Source of the DNA: Mogibacterium pumilum
Lineage (GTDB): Bacteria; Bacillota; Clostridia; Peptostreptococcales; Anaerovoracaceae
DNA length: 38,634 bases
Direction: 5' to 3'
Assembly: GCF_002243385.1 (NCBI RefSeq)
Contig: NZ_CP016199.1
Coordinates: 133,874-172,507 of the forward strand
In this document: positions 17,872 through 27,448 of the stretch, in pieces
Position numbering within the stretch: position 1 is the stretch's first letter
How the letters are laid out: every line of letters begins with the position of its first letter
Program-made: the position numbers and the translations under genes
The notes under the pieces: model-generated
Seen by the model: the letters and a program-made list of their open reading frames with translations, nothing else
The model's database searches: none
What the model was told of the DNA's origin: nothing

Positions 17872-18312
17872 TTAGATAACCTCTGCCTTTCCGCCTGCTT
17901 TTTCAATCTTTTCAGCAGCGCTCTTGCTGAATTTCTCAGCCTTTACAGTTAGCTTCTTCTCTAGTTCGCCGTTTCCTAGAACCTTAACGCCATCCTTAAC
18001 CTGCTTAACAAGTCCTGACTGAAGCATTAGGTCGAAATCTACGACTGTACCATCTTCAAATCTGTTTAGATCTGCAATATTAACTTCTGCATATTCCTTA
18101 GCGAAACGATTGTTAAATCCTCTCTTAGGAATTCTTCTGTATAGTGGCATCTGACCACCCTCGAAGCCCAGACGAACACCGCCGCCGCTTCTGGAGTTCT
18201 GACCATTCATACCTCTGCCGCCAGTAGTTCCGAGACCGGTACCCTGACCGCGACCTCTTCTCTTGCGAGCCTTGGTTGCACCCTCAGCTGCCTTTAATTC
18301 GTGAAGTCTCAT
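17872..18312 (-). CDS. rplO: 50S ribosomal protein L15
   Basis: A 146-aa L15 with the Gly/Arg-rich N-terminus ([28 protein letters not shown], shown in part) that threads into 23S rRNA, and the C-terminal globular half ([24 protein letters not shown]). Late 50S assembly protein. It follows rpmD by 13 nt and precedes secY, the usual spc order. Confidence 0.98.
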   Translation of the reverse strand: MRLHELKAAEGATKARKRRGRGQGTGLGTTGGRGMNGQNSRSGGGVRLGFEGGQMPLYRRIPKRGFNNRFAKEYAEVNIADLNRFEDGTVVDFDLMLQSGLVKQVKDGVKVLGNGELEKKLTVKAEKFSKSAAEKIEKAGGKAEVI

Positions 18313-18325
18313 TGTCCTGCACCTC

Positions 18326-18508
18326 CTATAGCTCTTCTACATCTAGAAGATGAGAAACCTTAGCAATTGCGCCGCGTGTTGCGGACGAATCAGCTAGCTC
18401 AACCGAATGATGTAGCTTCTTGAGGCCAAGAGCTTCTACTGTCTTCTTCTGCTTAGGAGTTGCGCCAATAACACTCTTAACTAAAGTAATCTTTAATGCC
18501 TTTGCCAT
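18326..18508 (-). CDS. rpmD: 50S ribosomal protein L30
   Basis: A 60-aa L30 with [25 protein letters not shown] at the N-terminus and the ferredoxin-like fold pattern. Length is that of bacterial L30. It is 13 nt after rpsE, with AGGAGGA before the ATG. Confidence 0.98.
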   Translation of the reverse strand: MAKALKITLVKSVIGATPKQKKTVEALGLKKLHHSVELADSSATRGAIAKVSHLLDVEEL

Positions 18509-18521
18509 TTGCGTCTTCCTC

Positions 18522-19025
18522 CTATCCTAAAATTTCTTCAGGTGTCTTACCACGACGCTTAGCAACTTCTTCTACAGTTGTGAGACTTCTTAGTCCCTCT
18601 AGAGTTGCAAGTGCCATGTTTCCTGTGTTGCTTGAACCAAGCGACTTAGCTCTAACGTCCTTGAGTCCGCAAGCTTCTAGTACTGTACGTACGGATGAAC
18701 CTGCGATAACTCCAGTACCTTCTGCTGAAGGCATGATTAAAACTTTGCCTGCTCCGAAAATTCCTACAGTCTGGTGAGGAACTGTTGTTCCTACCATAGG
18801 TACGAATATTAGTTTCTTCTTAGCATCTTCAGTTGCTTTTCTTACAGCTTCAGGAATTTCCTGAGCCTTTCCAAGGCCAATACCTACGTGGCCTGCACCA
18901 TCTCCAACTACTAGAGTAACGGAGAACTTCATGTTCTTTCCGCCCTTTACAGTCTTCGAAACACGTCTGATGTTTACGATGGTTTCAGTAAGTTCAAGCT
19001 TAGATGCATCTATTCTCGTGCGCAT
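18522..19025 (-). CDS. rpsE: 30S ribosomal protein S5
   Basis: A 167-aa S5 with the N-terminal double-stranded-RNA-binding domain ([35 protein letters not shown]) and the C-terminal domain with [18 protein letters not shown]. It takes part in decoding accuracy and mRNA unwinding at the ribosome entry. GGGAGGA lies before the ATG. Confidence 0.99.
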   Translation of the reverse strand: MRTRIDASKLELTETIVNIRRVSKTVKGGKNMKFSVTLVVGDGAGHVGIGLGKAQEIPEAVRKATEDAKKKLIFVPMVGTTVPHQTVGIFGAGKVLIMPSAEGTGVIAGSSVRTVLEACGLKDVRAKSLGSSNTGNMALATLEGLRSLTTVEEVAKRRGKTPEEILG

Positions 19026-19038
19026 TCTGTATCCTCCC

Positions 19039-19404
19039 TTAGAATTCTAATCCTGCTTCACGTGCACCATCAGCGAGTTCCTTAACTCTGCCATGATAAA
19101 GGTATCCGCCTCTATCGAAGCAAACCTCTTTGATGCCCTTAGCTACAGCTTTTTCGCCTACCGCTTTGCCTACCTGCTTAGCTGCGTCTTTATTTCCACC
19201 GTTTGCAATGTTTGCCTTAAGCTCCTTATCGAGAGACGATGCGGAAACAAGAGTTGTTCCATTAACGTCATCTATGACCTGAGCTGAAATATTGCTGTTC
19301 GATCTAAATACGCACAGTCTTGGCTTCTCGGGAGTTCCAAAAACGTCTTTTCTGACTCTGGCATGTCTCTTGAGTCTTCTGTCATTTCTGCTTGCTTTTG
19401 CCAT
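19039..19404 (-). CDS. rplR: 50S ribosomal protein L18
   Basis: A 121-aa L18 that carries 5S rRNA into the 50S subunit together with L5. Family blocks [35 protein letters not shown] and the end [27 protein letters not shown] are visible. It is 19 nt after rplF and 13 nt before rpsE. Confidence 0.99.
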   Translation of the reverse strand: MAKASRNDRRLKRHARVRKDVFGTPEKPRLCVFRSNSNISAQVIDDVNGTTLVSASSLDKELKANIANGGNKDAAKQVGKAVGEKAVAKGIKEVCFDRGGYLYHGRVKELADGAREAGLEF

Positions 19405-19423
19405 TTCTCAAATCCTCCCTTCT

Positions 19424-19969
19424 CTATGCGGAAGCTCCGCTCTTTCCTTCCTTCTTATGTACAACTTCTCCATCGTAGATGATTCCCTTGCCCTTATATG
19501 GCTCAGGCTTTCTCCAAGCTCTGATATTAGCAGCATAGTTTCCTACCTCTGCCTTATCGCAGCCCTTGACTAGGATTGTAGTTGCATCAGGAGTCTCAGT
19601 TGTGATTCCTGCTGGATCCTTCATCTCTACCGGGTGCGAGAAACCTAGCTTCATAACGAGTGTATCGCCCTGCTTTGCAACAGTATATCCAACACCGTTA
19701 ACTGTCATCTTTATTTCGTAACCCTTGGAAACACCCTCAACCATGTTGTTGATAAGTGTTCTTCCGAGTCCGTGCTGAGCCCTGTTCTGCTTCGAATCGT
19801 TTGGTCTCTTAACAGTTAGAACGTTCTCTTCGATTTCAACTGTTAGATTCGCATCGATTGGCTGGCATAGCTCGCCCTTAGGACCCTTTACCTTAATTAC
19901 ATTATTTTCCTCAACCGTTACTTCAACGCCTGTAGGAATTGTAATTGGTCTAACGCCTATTCTTGACAT
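19424..19969 (-). CDS. rplF: 50S ribosomal protein L6
   Basis: A 181-aa L6 made of two similar domains. The start is MSRIGVRPITIPTGVEV and the C-terminal signature is VGNYAANIRAWRKPEPYKGKGI. It lies near the factor-binding site of 23S rRNA. A good AGGAGG precedes the ATG. It is 12 nt after rpsH. Confidence 0.99.
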   Translation of the reverse strand: MSRIGVRPITIPTGVEVTVEENNVIKVKGPKGELCQPIDANLTVEIEENVLTVKRPNDSKQNRAQHGLGRTLINNMVEGVSKGYEIKMTVNGVGYTVAKQGDTLVMKLGFSHPVEMKDPAGITTETPDATTILVKGCDKAEVGNYAANIRAWRKPEPYKGKGIIYDGEVVHKKEGKSGASA

Positions 19970-19981
19970 ATTTTATACCTC

Positions 19982-20380
19982 CTACCAAACGTAACAAATA
20001 ACTTCGCCGCCAACTCCGAGCTTGCGAGCTTCCTTATCGCTGATAACACCCTTTGATGTTGAAACGATTGCGATTCCTAGACCGCCGAGTACCTTAGGTA
20101 CCTGGTCAGCCTTTGCGTAAACTCTGAGACCTGGCTTCGAGATCTTCTTGATCCCGTAGATTGTCTTTTCCTTATTTGGGCCGTACTTTAGCTCTACAGT
20201 GATAGTTCCCTGTGCATTGTCCTGAGCTACTGTGAAGTCCTTGATGAATCCCTCGTTCTTAAGGATTTCTGCGATAGACTTCTTCATCTTGGACGCTGGG
20301 ATTTCTACCTTAGCGTGTCCGGCTGTGTTGGCATTTCTAATTCTAGTTAGCATATCTGCTATTGGATCTGTCATTGCCAT
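19982..20380 (-). CDS. rpsH: 30S ribosomal protein S8
   Basis: A 132-aa S8, a 16S rRNA central-domain binder. The start [18 protein letters not shown] at 20380 is chosen because it matches the family and has AAAGGAGA upstream; an in-frame start at 20416 would add 12 unrelated residues. The C-terminal [25 protein letters not shown] is typical. In E. coli S8 represses the spc operon; no such site was looked for with certainty here. Confidence 0.98.
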   Translation of the reverse strand: MAMTDPIADMLTRIRNANTAGHAKVEIPASKMKKSIAEILKNEGFIKDFTVAQDNAQGTITVELKYGPNKEKTIYGIKKISKPGLRVYAKADQVPKVLGGLGIAIVSTSKGVISDKEARKLGVGGEVICYVW

Positions 20381-20448
20381 TACAGTGTTTCTCCTTTCTC
20401 CACGTGGTTCCTGCACGCATTATGCGTGACAGGCCTGCGCAAAATAAC

Positions 20449-20634
20449 TTACCAGCTTGCTTTTCTTACGCCTGGGATTTCACCCTTGTAAGCAAGCTCT
20501 CTGAAGCAGATACGGCAGATGCCATACTTCTTCAGAACCGAATGTGGTCTTCCACAAATCTTGCATCTTGTATAAGCCCTTGTTGAATACTTAGGCTTTC
20601 TGGTCTGCTTAACTTTCAGTGAAGTCTTAGCCAT
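20449..20634 (-). CDS. rpsN: 30S ribosomal protein S14, zinc type
   Basis: A 61-aa short S14 with four zinc Cys at 24, 27, 40 and 43 (CKICG, then CRICF). This is the zinc-dependent type Z typical of Firmicutes; no zinc-free copy is in this window. It follows rplE by 14 nt and has AGGAGG before the ATG. Confidence 0.98.
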   Translation of the reverse strand: MAKTSLKVKQTRKPKYSTRAYTRCKICGRPHSVLKKYGICRICFRELAYKGEIPGVRKASW

Positions 20635-20648
20635 GTTCCCCTCCTAAA

Positions 20649-21191
20649 TTACTTCTCAAAAGGCATTCCGAGGAGCTCAAGTAGTGCCTGTGCTTCCTCA
20701 TCTGTCTTAGCTGTTGTAGTGAATACAATGTTCATTCCCTTGATGGTCTCTACATCATCATAAACGATTTCCGGGAAGATGAGCTGCTCTCTAATTCCCA
20801 TGGAGTAGTTACCTCTTCCATCGAATGAATTTTTGCTTACACCCTTAAAGTCTCTAACTCTAGGAAGAGAAAGATTGAAGAACTTATCTGCAAATGCATA
20901 CATTCTGTCGCCTCTTAGAGTAACCTTAGCTCCTACCGGCATGCCCTGTCTAACTTTGAAGTTAGCGATGGACTTTCTAGCCTTTGTAACAACTGGTCTC
21001 TGTCCGGAGATGAGTGAAAGTTCCTTTACAGCGCTCTCGAGGATCTTTGAATTATCCTTAGCTTCGCCAAGACCCATGTTGATTGTGATCTTCTCCAGCT
21101 TTGGTACTTCCATTGCATTGGAGTAATTGAACTTTTCCTTAAGTGCTGCAAAAACACTCTCGTCATACTTTGTTCTTAGTCTATTTGCCAC
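20649..21191 (-). CDS. rplE: 50S ribosomal protein L5
   Basis: A 180-aa L5, the 5S rRNA-binding protein of the central protuberance. Conserved [19 protein letters not shown], the loop [21 protein letters not shown] and the C-terminal [24 protein letters not shown] are visible. Length is standard. It is 16 nt after rplX. Confidence 0.99.
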   Translation of the reverse strand: MANRLRTKYDESVFAALKEKFNYSNAMEVPKLEKITINMGLGEAKDNSKILESAVKELSLISGQRPVVTKARKSIANFKVRQGMPVGAKVTLRGDRMYAFADKFFNLSLPRVRDFKGVSKNSFDGRGNYSMGIREQLIFPEIVYDDVETIKGMNIVFTTTAKTDEEAQALLELLGMPFEK

Positions 21192-21207
21192 TGTCTCTCC
21201 TCCTTTC

Positions 21208-21513
21208 CTAGTCTACTACGGCATTGGTCTTCTTTGAGTATCTAACCTTCTTGCCGTTCTCAATCTTAGTTCCAAGTCTTACACCCTGCTTGCTCTCCTT
21301 TTCGTAAAACATAACATTTGATGCATCGATAGGACCTTCTACGTGCTTAATCTCGGATGTGGATGTTCTTGTAGCCTTTGCGTGCTTAGTCTGCACGTTA
21401 ACGCCCTCAACAACAACCTTGTTAGCCTTTGGAATAGCTCTTAGAACTGTTCCTACCTTGCCCTTATCCTTGCCCGAGATAACTACTACTGTATCGCCTT
21501 TTCTAATCTGCAT
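21208..21513 (-). CDS. rplX: 50S ribosomal protein L24
   Basis: A 101-aa L24 with an N-terminal KOW motif ([19 protein letters not shown]) that starts 50S assembly on 23S rRNA. The middle [14 protein letters not shown] and the C-terminal basic part fit the family. It is 11 nt after rplN; the upstream TAGGGGGTG is a usable ribosome site. Confidence 0.98.
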   Translation of the reverse strand: MQIRKGDTVVVISGKDKGKVGTVLRAIPKANKVVVEGVNVQTKHAKATRTSTSEIKHVEGPIDASNVMFYEKESKQGVRLGTKIENGKKVRYSKKTNAVVD

Positions 21514-21524
21514 TTGTACACCCC

Positions 21525-21899
21525 CTATAATACTTCCGGTGCCAAAGACACAATCTTCATAAAGCCGTTATCTCTAAGTTCCCTAGCAACAGGTCCGAAG
21601 ATACGTGTTCCTACAGGGTTCTTATCGCTTCTGTCTTTGATAATTACAGCAGCATTCTGGTCAAATCTTACGTAGCTACCGTCATCTCTTCTAGTACCAC
21701 TCTTCGATCTAACAACTACTGCCTTTACAACGTCACCTTTCTTAACAACTCCACCTGGAGCAGCATCCTTAACGGAGCAAACAATGATGTCTCCAATATT
21801 CGCATACTTGCGGCCTGTACCACCAAGGATACGAATGCAAAGGAGCTCCTTCGCTCCGGAATTGTCGGCAACTCTCAATCTTGTTTCTGTCTGTATCAT
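21525..21899 (-). CDS. rplN: 50S ribosomal protein L14
   Basis: A 124-aa L14, two residues longer than the usual 122. The start [22 protein letters not shown] and the block [28 protein letters not shown] are typical. It lies at the subunit interface and binds the silencing factor RsfS in other species. AGGGAGG precedes the ATG. Confidence 0.99.
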   Translation of the reverse strand: MIQTETRLRVADNSGAKELLCIRILGGTGRKYANIGDIIVCSVKDAAPGGVVKKGDVVKAVVVRSKSGTRRDDGSYVRFDQNAAVIIKDRSDKNPVGTRIFGPVARELRDNGFMKIVSLAPEVL

Positions 21900-21913
21900 G
21901 ATTTGTCGCCTCC

Positions 21914-22168
21914 CTATTTAGCTTTTTCAACGATTTCGACAAGTCTCCATCTCTTATCCTTTGAAAGAGGCTTTGTCTCCATAATTCTTACTCTATCGCC
22001 GATGCCACACTCGTTGTTCTCGTCGTGAACCTTGAACTTCTTAGTTCTCTTAACAGCCTTACCGTAAAGAGAATGTCTTACTGAATCCTTTGTAGCAACA
22101 ACAATTGTCTTATCCATCTTGTCGCTTACAACTACTCCAGTTCTGGTCTTTCTGCTATTTCTTTCCAT
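21914..22168 (-). CDS. rpsQ: 30S ribosomal protein S17
   Basis: An 84-aa OB-fold S17 ([21 protein letters not shown], then [25 protein letters not shown]). An early 16S rRNA binder. It is 17 nt after rpmC, with AAGGAGGA before the ATG. Confidence 0.99.
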   Translation of the reverse strand: MERNSRKTRTGVVVSDKMDKTIVVATKDSVRHSLYGKAVKRTKKFKVHDENNECGIGDRVRIMETKPLSKDKRWRLVEIVEKAK

Positions 22169-22185
22169 TGTACATCCTCCTTCCT

Positions 22186-22383
22186 TTAAGCTTCAGGCTT
22201 TTCCATTTCCCTGATTATGGTCTTAACTCTGGCAATATCTCTTCTGATTTCTCTCATCTTCACAGGATTGTCGAGCTGTCCGGTAACGTGCTGGAATCTC
22301 AGATTGAATAGCTCCTGCTTCATTCTTGCGAGCTCGGCGGTTCTCTCCTGATCAGTCATTTTTCTTATTGTATTCAGATCCAT
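22186..22383 (-). CDS. rpmC: 50S ribosomal protein L29
   Basis: A 65-aa, two-helix L29 with the family block [24 protein letters not shown]. It lies near the exit tunnel, where trigger factor and SRP dock. The ATG overlaps the rplP stop by 1 nt (TAATG), so the two are translationally coupled. Confidence 0.98.
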   Translation of the reverse strand: MDLNTIRKMTDQERTAELARMKQELFNLRFQHVTGQLDNPVKMREIRRDIARVKTIIREMEKPEA

Positions 22384-22814
22384 TATTCGTCACCACCCTT
22401 TGCTTCCTGGTTCTTGACAACGAACTTGCACCTTACTGGTAGCTTGTGAGAAGCAAGTCTCAAAGCTTCTTTAGCCTGTGCTTCAGTTACGCCCTCAAGC
22501 TCGAACATTACTCTTCCCGGCTTAACTACTGCCACCCAATACTCAGGTGAACCCTTTCCGGAACCCATTCTAACTTCTGCTGGTTTCTTTGTGATTGGCT
22601 TATGTGGGAAAATTTTGATGTAAACCTTTCCACCTCTCTTGATGGATCTTGTCATCGCGATTCTGGCAGCCTCGATCTGCTTTGAGTCAATCCATGCTGG
22701 CTCTTCAGCAACTAGACCGAACTGACCATATGTAACGGTGTTACCCTTTGTTGCAACACCCTTCATTCTGCCTCTGTGGACTCTTCTGCGTTTAACGCGC
22801 TTTGGCATTAACAT
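22383..22814 (-). CDS. rplP: 50S ribosomal protein L16
   Basis: A 143-aa L16. The start [19 protein letters not shown] at 22814 is the family start and has AAAGGAGAG upstream; the longer reading from 22865 adds 17 unrelated residues that overlap the rpsC end. The C-terminal half carries the [22 protein letters not shown] block. It helps shape the tRNA path at the peptidyl-transferase centre. Confidence 0.98.
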   Translation of the reverse strand: MLMPKRVKRRRVHRGRMKGVATKGNTVTYGQFGLVAEEPAWIDSKQIEAARIAMTRSIKRGGKVYIKIFPHKPITKKPAEVRMGSGKGSPEYWVAVVKPGRVMFELEGVTEAQAKEALRLASHKLPVRCKFVVKNQEAKGGDE

Positions 22815-22836
22815 GGCAAGTCTCTCCTTTCTATGA

Positions 22837-23700
22837 TTATTCTTCTGTTCCCTGTGCAGTTTCAACTACTTCAGGAGCAGGAGCCGCCTCAGTTGCCTTT
22901 GGTGCCTTTCTAACCCTTGTAGTTGCCGGCTTCACCTCTGGTCTGCTTTCGCGGTTATCATTTCTTCTGTTTCCGAAGCTTCTCTTCTTATCTCTCTTAT
23001 CATTTCTTCTCTGCTTACGATCTCTTCTATCGTTCTTGGACTGCTCTGTAATAGCCTCTTTGAGACCCTTGTCTAGAATCTCTCCGTGGTTTAGCCAAAC
23101 CTTAACACCTATCTTTCCGTAAGTAGTGTCAGCCTCTGCGAATCCGTAGCCGATATCAGCTCTGAGAGTGTGTAGAGGAACATTTCCTTCGCTATACTTC
23201 TCGCTTCTAGCGATCTCGGCACCACCAAGTCTTCCGGAAACAAGAACCTTGATGCCCTTAGCTCCAGACTTCATTGTTCTCTGGATTGCGGACTTCATAG
23301 CTCTTCTGAAAGAAACTCTTCTCTCGAGTGCCTGTGCAATGCTTTCAGCTGTTAGCTGTGCATCAAGCTCAGCTCTTCTAACCTCTTCGATAGAAATATC
23401 TACAGTCTTACCTGTTAGCTTAACGAGGTTCTTCTTGAGCTCGTCAATTCCATCTCCGGATCTTCCGATTACCATTCCTGGTCTAGCTGTTGCGATGATT
23501 ATCTTTACCTTGTCAGCTGCAGGTCTCTCAATTACGACACTTGCAACGCCGGCAGCGTAAAGTTTCTTCTTAACGTAGTTTCTAACCTTGTTGTCTTCAA
23601 CTAGGAAATCAGCGAAGTTGCTCTTGTCGGCGAACCACTTTGAGTTCCAATTCTTGTTGACTCCAACTCTGAATCCATGTGGATTAACCTTCTGACCCAT
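22837..23700 (-). CDS. rpsC: 30S ribosomal protein S3 with long charged C-terminal extension
   Basis: A 287-aa S3. The core (1 to about 210) has the KH domain with [14 protein letters not shown] and the C-terminal domain ending [12 protein letters not shown]. The remaining ~75 residues are an extra tail: a Arg/Lys/Asp/Asn-rich part (about 220-252) followed by an Ala/Pro/Glu/Thr-rich end. Most S3 proteins are 210-240 aa. S3 lines the mRNA entry, so the tail could contact mRNA or the 30S head surface. The start overlaps the rplV end by 17 nt. Confidence 0.98.
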   Translation of the reverse strand: MGQKVNPHGFRVGVNKNWNSKWFADKSNFADFLVEDNKVRNYVKKKLYAAGVASVVIERPAADKVKIIIATARPGMVIGRSGDGIDELKKNLVKLTGKTVDISIEEVRRAELDAQLTAESIAQALERRVSFRRAMKSAIQRTMKSGAKGIKVLVSGRLGGAEIARSEKYSEGNVPLHTLRADIGYGFAEADTTYGKIGVKVWLNHGEILDKGLKEAITEQSKNDRRDRKQRRNDKRDKKRSFGNRRNDNRESRPEVKPATTRVRKAPKATEAAPAPEVVETAQGTEE

Positions 23701-24073
23701 CTGGCTGACCTCCTTCTACTGTTTCTACTGCCTTAACTGCTTCTCTCTCCTTAAGAGTTACACCAATGTGGCTTGTTCTCTTGAGGATCATGGATGCTCT
23801 ACCCTGAGCTCCTGCTCTGAATCTCTTCATTGTAGGACCCTGATTTGCATAAACTTCAGCAATGTATAGCTCGTCACGGTTCATGTCAAAGTTGTTTTCA
23901 GCATTTGCTGCTGCGGACTGAACAACCTTCTCTACAAGCTCTGCGCCCTTTCCAGGTGTGAACTTGAGGATTGTTAATGCCTCGTTCAAATCTTTTCCTC
24001 TTACTAGGTCAGTAACAGGCTTTAGTTTGCTAGGAGACATTCTTACATATTTAGCAATTGCTTTTGCTTCCAT
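23684..24073 (-). CDS. rplV: 50S ribosomal protein L22
   Basis: A 129-aa L22 whose long beta-hairpin lines the exit tunnel ([24 protein letters not shown]). The N-terminal [20 protein letters not shown] is typical. The C-terminal [10 protein letters not shown] extends into the rpsC reading frame overlap. It is 17 nt after rpsS. Confidence 0.99.
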   Translation of the reverse strand: MEAKAIAKYVRMSPSKLKPVTDLVRGKDLNEALTILKFTPGKGAELVEKVVQSAAANAENNFDMNRDELYIAEVYANQGPTMKRFRAGAQGRASMILKRTSHIGVTLKEREAVKAVETVEGGQPDGSEG

Positions 24074-24090
24074 ATCAGCTTCTCCTTTCT

Positions 24091-24360
24091 TTATTTCGCC
24101 TTGTCACCAGCGTGACCCTTGTAAGTTCTAGTTGGAGCGAACTCTCCAAGTCTGTGACCTACCATATCTTCTGTGATGTATACAGGAACATGCTTACGAC
24201 CGTCGTGAACAGCGATCGTATGTCCAACCATCTGAGGAAAAATCGTCGATGGTCTCGACCATGTCTTGATTACACTTTTTTCATTAGACTCGTTCATCGC
24301 TTCGATTCTCTTGATGAGTTTCTTTTCGACAAAAGGGCCCTTTTTAAGCGATCTTCCCAT
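24091..24360 (-). CDS. rpsS: 30S ribosomal protein S19
   Basis: An 89-aa S19 with [19 protein letters not shown], the [28 protein letters not shown] core and the [12 protein letters not shown] end. Head protein that binds S13. It is 14 nt after rplB and has AAAGGAG upstream. Confidence 0.99.
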   Translation of the reverse strand: MGRSLKKGPFVEKKLIKRIEAMNESNEKSVIKTWSRPSTIFPQMVGHTIAVHDGRKHVPVYITEDMVGHRLGEFAPTRTYKGHAGDKAK

Positions 24361-24374
24361 TATATGCTCCTTTC

Positions 24375-25208
24375 TTATTTAGCATTTCTTCTTCTAACGA
24401 TGTACTTGTTGGAATCCTTGTGCTTGTTACGTGTCTTGTAACCAAGAGTTGGCTTACCCCAAGGTGTAACTGGGCTCTTACGTCCAACTGGCGCTCTACC
24501 TTCACCACCGCCGTGTGGGTGATCGTTAGGGTTCATTACGGAACCTCTTACTGTAGGTCTCCATCCCATGTGTCTCTTTCTACCAGCCTTACCGATCTGG
24601 ATGTTGGCGTGGTCAATGTTACCAACTTCTCCGATTGTAGCTCTGCAGTTGATTCTTACCATTCTAACTTCGCCGGATGGTAGTCTTACCTGAGCATAGT
24701 TGCCTTCCTTAGCCATAAGCTGAGCACCGTTGCCAGCTGATCTAACTAGCTGAGCACCCTTTCCAGGCTTTAGCTCGATGTTGTGAATGATTGTACCTAC
24801 TGGGATATTCGCGATTGGTAGTGCGTTTCCTACCTTGATATCCGAATCTGGGCCAGATACAACTACGTCTCCAACGTGTAGCTTGTTAGGAGCAACGATG
24901 TATCTCTTTTCTCCGTCTGCGTACACTAGAAGAGCAATGTTTGCTGTTCTGTTTGGATCGTACTCGATAGTCTTAACTGTTGCTGGAATACCGTCCTTAG
25001 TTCTCTTAAAGTCGATAATTCTGTATTTAGGTCTGTATCCGCCACCTCTATGTCTAACGGTAATCTTACCTCTTACGTTTCTTCCTGAATGCTTCTTCAG
25101 AGTTTTTGTAAGGGATTTTTCTGGCTTGCTTGCTGTTATCTCCTCGAAAGTCGAAACAGTCATGCCTCTCAGACCAGGAGTGGTTGGATTATACTTCTTA
25201 ATTCCCAT
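24375..25208 (-). CDS. rplB: 50S ribosomal protein L2
   Basis: A 277-aa L2, needed for subunit joining and peptidyl transfer. Conserved [34 protein letters not shown] and the C-terminal catalytic-site-near block [22 protein letters not shown] are all present. Length is standard. It is 17 nt after rplW. Confidence 0.99.
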   Translation of the reverse strand: MGIKKYNPTTPGLRGMTVSTFEEITASKPEKSLTKTLKKHSGRNVRGKITVRHRGGGYRPKYRIIDFKRTKDGIPATVKTIEYDPNRTANIALLVYADGEKRYIVAPNKLHVGDVVVSGPDSDIKVGNALPIANIPVGTIIHNIELKPGKGAQLVRSAGNGAQLMAKEGNYAQVRLPSGEVRMVRINCRATIGEVGNIDHANIQIGKAGRKRHMGWRPTVRGSVMNPNDHPHGGGEGRAPVGRKSPVTPWGKPTLGYKTRNKHKDSNKYIVRRRNAK

Positions 25209-25225
25209 TATTTACTCCTCCTATT

Positions 25226-25516
25226 TTACAGTCCCTGGAAGATTTCGATCTCTTTGCTGTCTGCAGCTAGAGTAACGATTGCTTTCTTATAAGAAGCTGT
25301 TCTTCCTACTGTTCTTCCCATTCTCTTAACTTTTCCATTAACGTTCATGATATTAACCTTAGCAACATCAACTCCGAAGATTTCTTCGACAGCCTGTCTA
25401 ACCTCGGTCTTGTTAGCTGTATCAGCAACCTTGAAAACATACTTCTTGTCAGCCGACATGTCCATGCTCTGCTCGGTGATGATAGGCTTAAGTATTACGT
25501 CGTAACCGCTCTTCAT
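25226..25516 (-). CDS. rplW: 50S ribosomal protein L23
   Basis: A 96-aa L23, the docking point for trigger factor and SRP at the tunnel exit. [14 protein letters not shown] and [27 protein letters not shown] are family blocks. The ATG overlaps the rplD stop by 1 nt. Confidence 0.98.
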   Translation of the reverse strand: MKSGYDVILKPIITEQSMDMSADKKYVFKVADTANKTEVRQAVEEIFGVDVAKVNIMNVNGKVKRMGRTVGRTASYKKAIVTLAADSKEIEIFQGL

Positions 25517-26139
25517 TATGCATATACCTCCTCAATTCTCTCAGCTGCTGCCTTAGTGAGCACGAGGCTGTAATGATTGATGATCTCATATACATTCATT
25601 GTGCTTACAAGTGCAGTTCTCACACCCTGAATGTTAGAAGCAGATCTAACAACGTTCTCGTCCTTCTCATCCATTACGATGAGGGCCTTCTTATCAGCCT
25701 TGATGTTCTCGAGAACCTTAACCATCTCTTTAGTCTTTGGCTCAGCGAACTTTAGCTCGTCGAGTACGATGATCTCCTTGTCAGCAACCTTAGCCGAAAG
25801 TGCAGACTTAAGAGCAAGTCTCTTTACCTTCTTAGGAACTGCATATCTGTAGTCTCTTGGCTTTGGTGCAAAAACAATTCCACCACCTACCTGTGTAGGA
25901 TCTGTTGTACTTCCCTGTCTGTGGCGGCCTGTTCCCTTCTGTCTGAAAGGCTTACGTCCGCCTCCTCTTACTTCACTTCTTGTCTTGGCAGATTGGGTTC
26001 CCTGTCTCTGGTTTGCCAAGTAATTCTTGATTACAGTCTGTACTGCGATTTCGTTTGGTTCGATTCCAAAGATTTCGTCGTTCAATGTGATCTCGCCAAC
26101 CTCAGCACCGGCCATATTAAGCATCTTTACTTTTGCCAT
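25516..26139 (-). CDS. rplD: 50S ribosomal protein L4
   Basis: A 207-aa L4 with the tunnel loop [27 protein letters not shown] (given in part) and the globular parts on both sides. In E. coli L4 also represses the S10 operon through its leader; the rpsJ leader here has a candidate attenuator, so a similar role is possible but not shown. It is 23 nt after rplC. Confidence 0.99.
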   Translation of the reverse strand: MAKVKMLNMAGAEVGEITLNDEIFGIEPNEIAVQTVIKNYLANQRQGTQSAKTRSEVRGGGRKPFRQKGTGRHRQGSTTDPTQVGGGIVFAPKPRDYRYAVPKKVKRLALKSALSAKVADKEIIVLDELKFAEPKTKEMVKVLENIKADKKALIVMDEKDENVVRSASNIQGVRTALVSTMNVYEIINHYSLVLTKAAAERIEEVYA

Positions 26140-26162
26140 TAGTGATTCCTCCTTTCTGCCTC

Positions 26163-26798
26163 TTATTTATCCTGTCCTTTTACCGCTCCCTTAATCTTAA
26201 GGAGTCCGCCCTTCTTTCCGGGAACAGCACCCTTAACGAGAAGTAGGTTGCGGTCAGCAATAACCTTTACGAGAACGATGTTCTGTACTGTAACTGTGTC
26301 TCTACCCATTCTTCCCGGAGCTTTGTTGCCCTTGAAGACTCTTGATGGGTATGTACCAGCAGCAAGAGCACCTGCAAGTCTCTTATGCTTGGAACCGTGA
26401 GTCATAGGTCCTCTGCGGTGTCCGTGTCTCTTGATGTTACCCTGTGTTCCCTTACCCTTGGAAACGCCGGTAACGTCGAGTTTCATTCCCTCTTCGAAAT
26501 CAGCAACTGTGATTTCCTGTCCTACCTCGTAAGTTTCGCCATCTTCAATTCTGAACTCAGCGAGGTGCTTCTTAGGAGTTACGCCGCACTTCTCAAAGTG
26601 GCCAGTCTCTGGCTTGTTGAGTCTGTGTGCCTTCTGCTCCTCGTAGCCAACCTGTACAGCGTTGTAGCCGTCGGTCTCTACTGTCTTAACCTGCGTTACT
26701 ACCTCAGGTCCGGCTTCGATTACGGTAACTGGTACTACAGCACCGTTCTCATTGAAGATCTGTGTCATGCCGATCTTCTTGCCTAAAAGTGTTTTCAT
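26163..26798 (-). CDS. rplC: 50S ribosomal protein L3
   Basis: A 211-aa L3, one of the first 50S assembly proteins. The start MKTLLGKKIGMTQIFNENG and the block HGHRRGPMTHGSKHKRLAGALAAGTYPSRVFKG (given in part) are diagnostic. Between it and rpsJ lie 80 nt with a 6-bp stem (GATCGC/GCGATC, 26825-26863), longer than other gaps in the S10 part. Confidence 0.99.
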   Translation of the reverse strand: MKTLLGKKIGMTQIFNENGAVVPVTVIEAGPEVVTQVKTVETDGYNAVQVGYEEQKAHRLNKPETGHFEKCGVTPKKHLAEFRIEDGETYEVGQEITVADFEEGMKLDVTGVSKGKGTQGNIKRHGHRRGPMTHGSKHKRLAGALAAGTYPSRVFKGNKAPGRMGRDTVTVQNIVLVKVIADRNLLLVKGAVPGKKGGLLKIKGAVKGQDK

Positions 26799-26824
26799 AA
26801 TTCTCCTCCTAGTGTCTTACAGCG

Positions 26825-26863
26825 GATCGCCCTGGTTTGGCCGGATTGCCCTCTCATGCGATC
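26825..26863 (-). other. Hairpin in the rpsJ-rplC gap
   Basis: GATCGC at 26858-26863 (minus reading) can pair with GCGATC at 26825-26830, enclosing a GC-rich 27-nt segment. There is no T-run, so it is not a terminator. It could slow degradation or be a protein-binding element in the rplC leader; role unknown. Confidence 0.4.
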
Positions 26864-26878
26864 TTTCTAAAATCTAGC

Positions 26879-27190
26879 TTAGAGCTTGATTTCAATGTCA
26901 ATGCCTGCTGGCATGTCGAGCTTAGCAAGAGCATCTGTTGTCTTAGTCGAAGCGTTAGTGATGTCGATAAGACGCTTGTGTGTTCTCTGCTCAAACTGCT
27001 CTCTGCTGTCCTTGTATTTGTGAACAGCTCTGATGATTGTTACGACTTCCTTCTCTGTTGGAAGTGGAATAGGGCCAGATACAGTAGCGCCTGTTCTCTC
27101 AGCAGTCTCAACAATCTTTGCTGCCGACTTATCCAATAAAGCATGGTCATAAGCCTTCAGTCTGATTCTGATTTTCTGTAGTTCGCTCAT
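26879..27190 (-). CDS. rpsJ: 30S ribosomal protein S10 (NusE)
   Basis: A 103-aa S10, both a 30S head protein and the transcription antitermination partner of Nus[30 protein letters not shown] and the RTHKRLIDI block are present. It is the first gene of the cluster; AACAGGAGGA precedes the ATG. A promoter and a ~220-nt leader lie upstream. Unlike many Firmicutes, tuf is not next to it. Confidence 0.99.
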   Translation of the reverse strand: MSELQKIRIRLKAYDHALLDKSAAKIVETAERTGATVSGPIPLPTEKEVVTIIRAVHKYKDSREQFEQRTHKRLIDITNASTKTTDALAKLDMPAGIDIEIKL

Positions 27191-27319
27191 TAGTAGTTCC
27201 TCCTGTTTGTTTTGTACTGTTTTCGCTATGCTTGTACAGGACTTCGCCCGTTTTTACTTGCTCCGCTTTAGGTCTTACACTCCTTCGTGCGTTTCCTAAA
27301 TGTTTACACAAATCAAAAA

Positions 27320-27350
27320 TGGCGAACCCCCTCGCCCTCGTCTAGCGAGG
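27320..27350 (-). promoter_or_regulatory. Candidate attenuator in the S10-operon leader
   Basis: Minus strand: hairpin A is CCTCG (27346-27350) with CGAGG (27336-27340). Hairpin B is GGCGA (27332-27336) with TCGCC (27321-27325), followed by ATTTTTGATTT, like a weak terminator. A competing pair CCTCGC (27345-27350) with GCGAGG (27330-27335) would destroy both. This is the layout of a conditional terminator about 60 nt into the leader. Pairing is seen; regulation is inferred. Confidence 0.5.
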
Positions 27351-27419
27351 ACAATTCTCGGCAGAAATTACCTGATAGCTCAGCAACTTCCTGCTTCATC
27401 GCCTTAAACAAGCTTTTAA

Positions 27420-27448
27420 ATTATACATGGCACGATTTTGCATTGCAA
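27420..27448 (-). promoter_or_regulatory. Main promoter of the S10-spc-alpha cluster
   Basis: TTGCAA (27443-27448) and TATAAT (27420-27425) are separated by 17 nt on the minus strand. The start would be near 27413, giving a leader of about 220 nt before rpsJ. Confidence 0.85.

Noticed and set aside
26825-26863. rpsJ-rplC gap hairpin as a terminator
   Set aside because: No T-run follows and essential genes lie downstream in the same operon.
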